A DNA stretch of 38,421 bases, from assembly GCF_004348515.1 (NCBI RefSeq), contig NZ_SMKH01000037.1:1-38421 (forward strand). Reading direction: 5' to 3'. Shown here piece by piece: positions 16,928-23,517 of the stretch (positions are counted from its first letter, which is position 1; each line of letters begins with the position of its first letter). This DNA comes from Actinomadura sp. KC345. GTDB lineage: Bacteria; Actinomycetota; Actinomycetes; Streptosporangiales; Streptosporangiaceae. Made by a program: the position numbers and the translations under genes. Below the pieces are notes generated by a model. The model ran no database searches and had not been told where the DNA came from. It saw nothing but the letters and a program-made list of their open reading frames with translations.

Positions 16928-17854
16928 TCAGCTCTCCGGCGGGGCGGGCTGAGCGTCGCGGGCGGCGGCGTAGATGGCCCGGAGCGTGACCGCCACCGAG
17001 GGCCTGCGCACGCTCGCGGTCCTCGTGACGGCGTAGACCTCGCGGGCCAGCGTGCACTCGGGGATGCGCCGCACCGCCACGCCCTGGTCGCCGGCGGCCA
17101 GGGCCAGCGCGGGCACCGCCGTGATGCCGATCCCCCGCGCCACCAGGCTCAGGATGGTGTGCAGCCCCTCGAACTCCCACGGGACGGGGCGGGCGCCGCC
17201 GACCGTGTCCAGGATCCGTTCGAGGGCCTGCCGGGACCCTTCACCGGGCGGCGCCGCCATCCACGGCTCCTCCCGGAGCTGCTGCAGGTCCACGGGCCGG
17301 CCGGGGTCCGACATGGGGTGCGTGGACGGGACGACGAGGACCAGCGGGTCCCGGCGCAGGTGGAAGAACTCCAGGGCCGCGGGCGACTGGTCGGGGACCT
17401 TGCCCGTCCAGTCGTCGATGAGCGCGATGTCCACCTCGCCGTTCTGGACCTGCCGGATGCCGTCGCCGGGCCTGGTCTGGCGCAGGACGAACGTCAGCCC
17501 GGGATGCTCGCCGAGGCTCTGCGCCAGCGCGGGGGCGAGGGCGACCGCCGCGGTGGGGAACGCGGTGACCACGACGCGTCCCATCGGCGCGTCCGACTGC
17601 GCCGACAGCTCCGCCTCGGCGGTCTCCACCAGGCCGAGGATCTCCTCGGCGCGCTCGGCCAGCCGGCGCCCGGCGTCGGTCAGCTCCGCGCTGCGGGCGG
17701 TCCGGTCCAGCAGCGGGACGCGGGCCTCGCGTTCGAGCGCCGACAGCTGCTGGGAGACCGCGGACGAGGTGTAGCCGAGCGCGGACGCGGTCGCGGCGAT
17801 GCTGCCGCGGCGGGCGAACTCGGCCAGAAGCCGGAGGCGGTGGAGCTCTAGCAT
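16928..17854 (-). CDS. LysR-family transcriptional regulator
   Basis: A 308-residue LTTR. The N-terminal winged helix (1-60) reads LHRLRLLAEFARRGSIAATAS, then GYTSSAVSQQLSALEREA and LLDRTARSAELTDAGRRLAE. The effector domain (about 90-300) has the usual two-lobe pattern (VVVTAFPTAAVALAP; EVDIALIDDW; GIGITAVPALALA). It belongs to the actinomycete subgroup with a short start directly at the HTH. It is divergent from an aminotransferase gene with 156 bases between starts, so it likely regulates that gene and itself. The effector is unknown. Confidence 0.93.
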   Translation of the reverse strand: MLELHRLRLLAEFARRGSIAATASALGYTSSAVSQQLSALEREARVPLLDRTARSAELTDAGRRLAERAEEILGLVETAEAELSAQSDAPMGRVVVTAFPTAAVALAPALAQSLGEHPGLTFVLRQTRPGDGIRQVQNGEVDIALIDDWTGKVPDQSPAALEFFHLRRDPLVLVVPSTHPMSDPGRPVDLQQLREEPWMAAPPGEGSRQALERILDTVGGARPVPWEFEGLHTILSLVARGIGITAVPALALAAGDQGVAVRRIPECTLAREVYAVTRTASVRRPSVAVTLRAIYAAARDAQPAPPES

Positions 17855-18010
17855 CAGTCCACCTTACGGTCACCATCGATGAGACTCGCTTGTGATGATG
17901 CTGGCAGCGGGCAAGTATTGAATCAAGCCCGGCAGGGGTCGCACGGGGGGAATCCGCAGTCACCCGCCGCTATTTCGCCATGCCCTTTTTCGCCATGTCT
18001 TGGAGTATTC
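17855..18010. promoter_or_regulatory. Divergent LysR/aminotransferase control region
   Basis: The 156-base gap is less GC-rich than its flanks and contains TTGAATCAA, a 9-base palindrome at 17918-17926, and outer CATC...GATG arms near 17874-17900. LysR proteins usually bind T-N11-A dyads in such divergent regions, but I cannot single out one site. TTGGAG six bases before ATG 18011 is the aminotransferase ribosome binding site. Confidence 0.4.
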
Positions 18011-19348
18011 ATGCGTGCCCATAAAGAGTCCGCGTCCGTCCGCCCGTTGCCGTTCTCGCCGCGTCCGGTCGCGCTGTCGGCCACGCTCGCGGTCAACGAG
18101 GCGATCGCGCGCAAACGCGGGGAGGGCCGGCGCGTCCTTCCCCTCGGCTTCGGGGAGGCCGGGATACCGATACATCCCGCGCTGACCCGCGAGCTGGGCG
18201 CGGCCGCGGACAGGGGAGCCTACGGCCCGGTCGCGGGGTCCGCCGCGCTGCGCGCCGCAGCCGCCGGCTACTGGGCCCGGCGCGGGCTGCCCACCGACCC
18301 CTCCGCGGTCGTCGCCGGCCCCGGCAGCAAGCCGCTCCTGTACGCCCTGCTCACCGCGCTCGGCGGCGACGTCGTGGTGCCGACGCCGAGCTGGGTGACC
18401 TACGCCGCGCAGACGTCGCTGGTCGGCGCCGAGCCGATCCGCGTGGCCACCCCGCCGGGCGAGGGCGGCGTGCCGAGCCCGGCCCTGCTGGCCGACGCCC
18501 TGGTGCGGGCACGCGCGCGGGGCCGGGACGTGCGGGCCGTGGTGGTGACGCTTCCCGACAACCCGACGGGGACGATCGCCTCCGAGGACACGGTCCGGCG
18601 GCTGTGCGCGGTCGCGCGCGAGCAGGACCTGGTCGTGATCTCCGACGAGATCTACCGCGACCTGGTGCACGAGCCGGGGCGGACGGCGCCGAGCCCGGCC
18701 CGGCACGCGCCCGAGCGGACCGTGGTGACGACCGCGCTGAGCAAGAGCCTGGCGGCGGGCGGCTGGCGGCTGGGCGTCGCGCGGCTGCCGGACGGCCCGT
18801 TCGGACGGGCGCTGCGCGACAGCCTGCTGGGCGTGGCGAGCGAGATCTGGTCCAGCGCCCCGGCCCCGATGCAGCACGCCGCCGCCTTCGCGTTCGCCGA
18901 GCCGCCCGAACTGGTCGAGCACGTCGGCCGCAGCCGGCGCCTGCACGCCGCGATCACGAGCGCGGTCGCCGACCGGTTCGCCGCCGCGGGGGCCCGGGTC
19001 GCCCGGCCCGAGGCGGCCTTCTACGTCTACCCCGACTTCGGCCCGGTCCGGGACGCGCTCCGGGAGAACCACGGCGTCCGGACGGCCGGAGAGCTGACGC
19101 ATCTGCTGCTGGAGCGCTACGGAGTGGGCGTCCTGCCCGGCAGTTCCTTCGGGGACGCCCCGGCGTCCCTGCGGATGCGGGTGGCGCCGAGCCTGCTCTA
19201 CGGGGAGGACGACGAGCAGCGCCTCGCGGCCCTGGCCTCCCCCGCGCCGGCGGCGCTGCCCTGGATCGCGGGCGCCCTGGACCACCTCGGCGAGGTGCTC
19301 GCCGACCTGTCCGAGACGGTCACCGCCGGGGAGCCGGCGCTGACGTGA
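18011..19348 (+). CDS. PLP-dependent class I/II aminotransferase
   Basis: A 445-residue fold-type I aminotransferase. Key motifs are GFGEAGIPIHP, the phosphate-site segment AGPGSKPLLYALL, LPDNPTGT (substrate-carboxylate Asn), VVISDEIYRDL (PLP-pyridine Asp and Tyr), the Schiff-base Lys in ALSKSLAAGGWRLG, and a C-terminal Arg in LRMRVAPS. This is the AspC/aromatic-type subgroup; actinomycete relatives are often annotated as aspartate or N-succinyldiaminopimelate aminotransferase. The substrate cannot be told. ATG 18011 is used because TTGGAG precedes it; the frame is open upstream to 17879 but that part is not protein-like. Control by the divergent LysR regulator is likely. Confidence 0.9.
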   Translation: MRAHKESASVRPLPFSPRPVALSATLAVNEAIARKRGEGRRVLPLGFGEAGIPIHPALTRELGAAADRGAYGPVAGSAALRAAAAGYWARRGLPTDPSAVVAGPGSKPLLYALLTALGGDVVVPTPSWVTYAAQTSLVGAEPIRVATPPGEGGVPSPALLADALVRARARGRDVRAVVVTLPDNPTGTIASEDTVRRLCAVAREQDLVVISDEIYRDLVHEPGRTAPSPARHAPERTVVTTALSKSLAAGGWRLGVARLPDGPFGRALRDSLLGVASEIWSSAPAPMQHAAAFAFAEPPELVEHVGRSRRLHAAITSAVADRFAAAGARVARPEAAFYVYPDFGPVRDALRENHGVRTAGELTHLLLERYGVGVLPGSSFGDAPASLRMRVAPSLLYGEDDEQRLAALASPAPAALPWIAGALDHLGEVLADLSETVTAGEPALT

Positions 19349-19370
19349 GCCCGGTAAAGGCCGGGAATTG

Positions 19371-19455
19371 CGGAGGGTAAGGGAGTCGAACCCCTTCGAG
19401 TTTCACCTCGACGTCAGTTTTCGAAACTGCTGCCTTACCGTTCGGCCAACCCTCC
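19371..19455 (-). tRNA. tRNA-Ser (CGA anticodon)
   Basis: The minus strand folds into an 85-nt class II tRNA: acceptor GGAGGGT/ACCCTCC with G73, D-arm GCC/GGC, anticodon loop TTCGAAA with CGA, a long variable arm CGAG-GTGAAA-CTCG, and a T-arm containing GTTCGACTC. The first anticodon-stem pair is G-A. The 3' CCA is not encoded. It reads UCG codons. Confidence 0.93.
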
Positions 19456-19509
19456 GCGGCGGGCGCGGCGGGCCGTCCGGGAGACCGGGCGGCCCGCCGC
19501 GCGTGCCGG

Positions 19510-19580
19510 TGGACCAGCAGGGAGTCGAACCCTGATCACTTCCTTGCAAGGGAAGCATGCTTCCGTTACACCACAAGCCC
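19510..19580 (-). tRNA. tRNA-Ala (UGC anticodon), atypical
   Basis: A 71-nt tRNA: acceptor GGGCTTG against CTGGTCC, D-arm GTGT/GCAT with loop AACGGAA, anticodon arm CTTCC-CTTGCAA-GGAAG (anticodon TGC), variable TGAT, T-arm CAGGG-TTCGACT-CCCTG, A73. The G3:U70 pair and A73, the main alanine identity elements, are present. The acceptor stem is weak, with a U5:G68 wobble and a U6:U67 mismatch, and the D-stem has two wobble pairs. A Cys (GCA) reading does not fit the anticodon stem. CCA is not encoded. Confidence 0.75.
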
Positions 19581-19595
19581 ATCGTCGGTGCTCGG

Positions 19596-19667
19596 CAGGG
19601 GCGGTAGGAGTCGAACCCACTTTCCGCCGGTTTTGGAGACCGGCCGCCTAACCGGTGGCTCGCCCCT
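19596..19667 (-). tRNA. tRNA-Trp (CCA anticodon), atypical
   Basis: A 72-nt tRNA: perfect acceptor AGGGGCG/CGCCCCT with G73, anticodon arm CCGGT-CTCCAAA-ACCGG (anticodon CCA) and T-arm GTGGG-TTCGACT-CCTAC. Trp identity features A1:U72, G73 and CCA are present. The D-region is short: GCC-ACCGGTTA-GGC with A rather than the near-universal U at position 8, and two unpaired G before the anticodon stem. CCA is not encoded. It is the first gene of the three-tRNA cluster in transcription order. Confidence 0.78.
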
Positions 19668-19968
19668 TCGTGCCTTCGCGCTGTTCGATGTGTTCAATGA
19701 TGCGGAGGTTCCCGTACGGACACAAAGCGTTTTTCTGCGTATCGGCCCGGATGCGCACCGTCATCGGTTCCCGGTATGGATCGCCCGAACGATCAGCGCC
19801 CGGCCCGACCGGCGTATATAAGGGTGGTGTAAGGTCCAACGACGCACGGGGCGAACGTCACGAACCGACCATCGGCAGGGCATGCGGCGCCCTGTCCGAC
19901 CTGCCCGTGACAAACCCAAGATCAGCACGAAGTCACGCGAGTGATGAATGAAGGCGAGGGGGCCCGCC
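19668..19968. other. Gene-free region between tRNA cluster and unknown gene
   Basis: No convincing ORF. It should hold the minus-strand promoter of the tRNA cluster; the best candidate, TTGTGT and CATCAT 17 bases apart around 19700-19730, is weak. On the plus strand TATATA at 19815-19820 is an isolated -10-like hexamer without a clear -35. The stretch is visibly less GC-rich than its surroundings. No att-like repeat of a tRNA 3' end was seen. Confidence 0.4.
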
Positions 19969-20541
19969 ATGAGGCATGCACGGGACGGCGCTGCCGCGGC
20001 GATGAGCGCCGCCTCCAGGATCCTCGTCGCGCGCGGCAAGAACGAGCCCCAGGAGATGGAGAACCCGGACGTCGCCTGGGGCCAGCGGGCCCGTGACGGC
20101 GTCTGGGCGCCCACCAGGGACGGCCAGCGGATCCACCTCGGCATCGACGTCACGGCGGCCGACACCGTCGCGCAGGTCCTGCGTCCGAGCCTGCGGGTGT
20201 TCGTGGGCGTGGACGTCGACACCGACATCGTCGCCCAGACGACGGCCGGCGGCGTGCGGCTGCTGACCGTGGTCCACGGACCCGACGCCCCCTCGGAGTT
20301 CCGTCTCAACCTCTCCCTCGCCGACGGCCTGACGCTGGAGTCGATGCCGTCCGGCGGCTACGACGTCGTCCACCTGCGCTACGGCGCCACCGTGGGCAGG
20401 CTCTACAGCCCGTGGGCGAGCGACTCGATGTTCCGCCAGGTGAAGGCCGACTACACGCTGGAGGGCTCGGTCGTCACGATGCGGGTCCAGCACACCGACG
20501 CCTACTACCCGATCGTGGCCGACGCCAATTACGAGCGCTGA
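19969..20541 (+). CDS. Hypothetical protein
   Basis: A 190-residue protein I do not recognise. ATG 19969 is chosen because GAGGGGG lies six bases upstream; an in-frame ATG at 19948 has no ribosome binding site. After a basic N-terminus (RHARDGAAAAMSAASRILVARG) the sequence alternates short hydrophobic and polar stretches (RVFVGVDVDTDIV, GVRLLTVVHGPD, SMPSGGYDVVHLRYG), suggesting a soluble beta-rich fold. There are no TM segments, no signal peptide and no cysteines. Third-position GC fits a real gene. Strong hairpins follow its stop, so it is probably monocistronic. Confidence 0.65.
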   Translation: MRHARDGAAAAMSAASRILVARGKNEPQEMENPDVAWGQRARDGVWAPTRDGQRIHLGIDVTAADTVAQVLRPSLRVFVGVDVDTDIVAQTTAGGVRLLTVVHGPDAPSEFRLNLSLADGLTLESMPSGGYDVVHLRYGATVGRLYSPWASDSMFRQVKADYTLEGSVVTMRVQHTDAYYPIVADANYER

Positions 20542-20594
20542 CCCCCGCCGCGGCACGCCGCGGGACGCGGCGCCGGGCACGGCCGCCCCTTGGA

Positions 20595-20640
20595 GCGTTC
20601 CGGCCGGATGAGGCCGCCGGAACGCCAGCGCGTCCTGGCG
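20595..20640 (+). terminator. Double hairpin after the hypothetical gene
   Basis: GCGTTCCGGC (20595-20604) pairs perfectly with GCCGGAACGC (20616-20625), a 10-bp stem with an 11-base loop. CGCCAG (20623-20628) pairs with CTGGCG (20635-20640) immediately after. No U tract. It lies between the stop at 20541 and the CGNR gene. Confidence 0.6.
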
Positions 20641-20662
20641 GGGTGCGCGCAAACGCGCCCGT

Positions 20663-20679
20663 CCACCGTCATATGGTGG
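20663..20679. promoter_or_regulatory. Dyad upstream of the CGNR gene
   Basis: CCACCGTCATATGGTGG is a 17-base imperfect palindrome (six of eight pairs match, arms CCACC/GGTGG) ending 79 bases before the CGNR start. It resembles an operator and could be the site for autoregulation, which is inference only. Confidence 0.35.
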
Positions 20680-20758
20680 GGATCCACGGGCCGCCCTCGC
20701 GGCCCCCGGCGGCGCTGCCGGGCACACGACCGCCCCGGTCCTGGAGACTGGAGTCATT

Positions 20759-21349
20759 GTGATCTTCACTCATGACACCGAGCACGCGCTCGCCGTCGTC
20801 GTCGACCTGATCAACACGGGCGCGGCGGCGTCCGGCGCCGAGCGGCTCGGCGGGCTGCCCGGACTGCGCTCGTTCGTGGAGCGCAACGCGTTCAGCGACG
20901 TGGGCCGGCTCACCGAGAGCGACCTGCTGCGCGTCCTGGACCTGCGCACGCGCTTCCACGCGGTCTTCCGCGCCGGCGACGTGCCGTCCGCGGTGGGGCG
21001 GATCAACGAGATCGTCGGGGAGGTCCGCACCACCCCGCACCTGACCGACCACGACGGCTACGACTGGCACGTGCACTTCTTCGCGCCGGGCGCGCCGCTC
21101 GGCGAGCACCTGGCCGCCGACTGCGGCATGGCGCTGGCGTACGTGGTGGCGGCGGGCGAGCTGGACCGGCTGCGCACCTGCGAGGCGCCGGACTGCGCCC
21201 GGGTCCTGGTCGACCTGTCGCGCAACCGCTGCCGCCGCTACTGCGACAGCCGGACCTGCGGCAACCGCATGCACGTGGCCGCCTACCGCGCACGCCAGCG
21301 AGAGGCGGGCGGCCCGTCGTCCCCGCAAAAGGAGACCGCCAGCCACTGA
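20759..21349 (+). CDS. CGNR zinc-finger (ABATE-type) regulator
   Basis: A 196-residue protein of the ABATE plus CGNR family. The N-terminal all-helical ABATE domain (about 1-130) begins FTHDTEHALAVVVDLINT. The C-terminal zinc finger at about 140-185 has cysteines in LRTCEAPDCARVLVD and RRYCDSRTCGNRMH, including the name-giving CGNR, then VAAYRARQR. These are stress-related transcription regulators widespread in actinomycetes; targets are unknown. GTG 20759 has GGAG five to six bases upstream. The tail after residue 185 is short and polar. Confidence 0.93.
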   Translation: MIFTHDTEHALAVVVDLINTGAAASGAERLGGLPGLRSFVERNAFSDVGRLTESDLLRVLDLRTRFHAVFRAGDVPSAVGRINEIVGEVRTTPHLTDHDGYDWHVHFFAPGAPLGEHLAADCGMALAYVVAAGELDRLRTCEAPDCARVLVDLSRNRCRRYCDSRTCGNRMHVAAYRARQREAGGPSSPQKETASH

Positions 21350-21368
21350 CCGGCGGCCTCGGCCCGTC

Positions 21369-22217
21369 TCAGGCGGGACGAGACACGACGGCGGTGACGG
21401 CGTCCAGGGCTTTGCGGGTGGACGCGACGTCATGGACGCGGAAGACGCGGGCGCCGAGAAGGGCGGAGACGCCCAGGACCGCCATCGTGCCGACGCCGCG
21501 GCCGTCGACCGGGCGCCCGAGGGTCTCCCCGATGAAGTCCTTGTTGGACACCGCGACCAGGACCGGCCACCCGGTGGCGGTCAGCTCGCCGAGCCGCCTC
21601 GTGATCTCCAGTGAGTGCCGGGTGTTCTTGCCGAAGTCGTGGGCGGGGTCGATGAGGATCGCGTCCCGGCGCACCCCGAGGGCGGCGGCGCGCTCGGCCT
21701 CGTCGGTGACGTGCCCGACGACGTCCGCGACGACGTCGTCGTAGCCGGTCCGGTGCGGGCGGGTGCGGGGGTCCAGGGCGCCCGCGTGCGAGCAGACCAG
21801 GCCGATGCCGTGCGCGGCGGCGACCTCGGCGAGCCGCGGGTCCGGCCCGCCCCAGGTGTCGTTGAGCAGGCCGGCGCCCGCCCGCGCCACGGCCTCGCCG
21901 ACCTCGGCGCGCCAGGTGTCGACGCTGATCACCACGCCCGGGTGGCGTTCGCGGACGGCGGCGACGAGGTCCAGGACGCGGCGCAGCTCCTCGCCGACGC
22001 CGACGTCCTCGCCGGGGCCCGCCTTCACCCCGCCGATGTCGACGATGTCGGCTCCGGCCGCCACGGCCCTGCCGACGGCGTCCAGGGCCGCGTCGAAGCC
22101 GTAGGTGGCGCCCCTGTCGTAGAACGAGTCGGGGGTGCGGTTCACCACGGCCATGATCGCGTGCGGGCCGATGCCGCGCCCGCCCAGCCGCAGCGGCGGC
22201 ACGTCCGGAGTGCTCAT
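21369..22217 (-). CDS. folP2: Dihydropteroate synthase-like protein, FolP2 type
   Basis: A 282-residue TIM-barrel protein of the DHPS family. It has MAVVNRTPDSFYDRGATY where true DHPS usually has GILNVTPDSFSDGG, plus DIVDIGGVKAGPGEDV, SVDTWRAEV, LLNDTWGG, LIDPAHDFGKNT and VSNKDFIGETLG. This pattern is that of mycobacterial FolP2 (Rv1207-like), a paralogue reported not to replace FolP1 in folate synthesis. No folate genes (folE, folB, folK) are nearby, which agrees. ATG 22217 follows GAGGG at good spacing. Its product in the cell is uncertain; authentic DHPS activity is the alternative. Confidence 0.88.
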   Translation of the reverse strand: MSTPDVPPLRLGGRGIGPHAIMAVVNRTPDSFYDRGATYGFDAALDAVGRAVAAGADIVDIGGVKAGPGEDVGVGEELRRVLDLVAAVRERHPGVVISVDTWRAEVGEAVARAGAGLLNDTWGGPDPRLAEVAAAHGIGLVCSHAGALDPRTRPHRTGYDDVVADVVGHVTDEAERAAALGVRRDAILIDPAHDFGKNTRHSLEITRRLGELTATGWPVLVAVSNKDFIGETLGRPVDGRGVGTMAVLGVSALLGARVFRVHDVASTRKALDAVTAVVSRPA

Positions 22218-22384
22218 GATGCCCTCACCGTGGCACATCCGCGGCGCGGCGGGCCAACCAGAAGTGAATTCGGTTCAAACGGCGCCCTCCCTCGTCATCG
22301 GCGCGGCGCGGTCGGTAACCTCATATGTCACGCTCGTTGCGGGATCGAAACCCGTGGTGGGCCCGCGTCGGACCTATTTCAGCC

Positions 22385-23431
22385 ATGGAGGATCCGCTGT
22401 CCAGGCGAGCACTCATCACCGGCATCACCGGACAGGACGGCTCGTACCTGGCCGAGCATCTGCTAGGGCTGGGATACGAGGTCTGGGGCCTGGTGCGGGG
22501 ACAGGCGAACCCCCACGTGTCCCGGCTGCGCAAGCACATCGGCGACGTACAGATCACCACCGGGGACCTGCTGGACCAGGGCAGCCTGATCTCGGCGGTG
22601 GAGCGGGTGGAGCCCGACGAGGTCTACAACCTGGGGGCGATCTCCTATGTGCCGATGTCGTGGCAGCAGCCCGAGCTCACCACCGAGGTGACCGGCGTGG
22701 GCGTGCAGCGGATGCTGGAGGCGATCCGCGTGGTGTCGGGAATCAGCCCGTCCCGGACGCCGGACCGGGAGCAGATCCGCTTCTACCAGGCGTCGTCCTC
22801 GGAGATGTTCGGGATGGTCCGGGAGACGCCGCAGAACGAGAAGACGCCGTTCCACCCGCGCAGCCCGTACGGGGTGGCCAAGAGCTTCGGGCACTACATC
22901 ACCCAGAACTACCGCGAGTCCTACGGGATGTTCGCGGTCAGCGGCATCCTGTTCAACCACGAGTCGCCGCGGCGGGGCGCGGAGTTCGTGACCCGCAAGG
23001 TGTCGCTCGGCGCGGCGCGCATCAAGCTGGGCCTGGCCACGGAGCTGCGCCTCGGCAACCTCGACGCCCGGCGCGACTGGGGCTACGCGGGCGACTACGC
23101 CCGCGCGATGCGGATGATGCTGGCGCAGGAGGCCCCCGAGGACTACGTCATCGGAACGGGCCACACCCAGTCGGTGCGCGAGCTGGTGGAGTTCGCGTTC
23201 CGCACGGCGGGCCTGAACTGGGAGGACCACGTCGTCCTGGACGCCCGCTACACCCGGCCCGCCGAGGTCGACCTGCTGTGCGCCGACCCCAAGAAGGCCC
23301 GCGAGCAGCTCGGCTGGGAACCCGAGCTGACGTTCGAGGAGCTGGTGACGATGATGGTCGAGTCGGACCTGCGGCTGCTGTCGCGGTCCGCGCGGCCCGA
23401 GGACGAGCCGTTCAGCCCCGACCACTGGTGA
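22385..23431 (+). CDS. gmd: GDP-mannose 4,6-dehydratase
   Basis: A 348-residue extended short-chain dehydrogenase. The NAD(P)-binding motif ALITGITGQDGSYLAEHL is near the start. RFYQASSSEMFG carries the catalytic Ser/Thr and Glu region, and SPYGVAKSFGHYITQNYRE gives the YxxxK catalytic pair; FNHESPRRGAEFVTRKV and GNLDARRDWGYAGDY are diagnostic of Gmd. It converts GDP-D-mannose to GDP-4-keto-6-deoxymannose, precursor of GDP-fucose, rhamnose or perosamine sugars. No reductase or transaminase partner is in the window. The ATG at 22385 lacks a clear ribosome binding site, so the start is uncertain. Confidence 0.95.
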   Translation: MEDPLSRRALITGITGQDGSYLAEHLLGLGYEVWGLVRGQANPHVSRLRKHIGDVQITTGDLLDQGSLISAVERVEPDEVYNLGAISYVPMSWQQPELTTEVTGVGVQRMLEAIRVVSGISPSRTPDREQIRFYQASSSEMFGMVRETPQNEKTPFHPRSPYGVAKSFGHYITQNYRESYGMFAVSGILFNHESPRRGAEFVTRKVSLGAARIKLGLATELRLGNLDARRDWGYAGDYARAMRMMLAQEAPEDYVIGTGHTQSVRELVEFAFRTAGLNWEDHVVLDARYTRPAEVDLLCADPKKAREQLGWEPELTFEELVTMMVESDLRLLSRSARPEDEPFSPDHW

Positions 23432-23517
23432 TCGCCGGCCGGGTGTGGCCGGCGCGTGCCGTGGCACGATACAGGCATGCGCGATGATGGCGTGCCCGCC
23501 GGCGGTTCGGCCCTCTG

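Noticed and set aside
19350..19365. Terminator after the aminotransferase gene
   Set aside because: CCCGG-TAAAGG-CCGGG is only a 5-bp stem without a U tract; too weak to call.
19510..19580. Reading the second tRNA as tRNA-Cys (GCA)
   Set aside because: Shifting the anticodon by one base breaks the CTTCC/GGAAG stem. With the 5-bp stem kept, the anticodon is TGC, and G3:U70 with A73 supports alanine.
19349..19968. Integration site of a mobile element at the tRNA cluster
   Set aside because: No integrase, no duplicated tRNA 3' end and no change in coding character beyond the cluster were seen.
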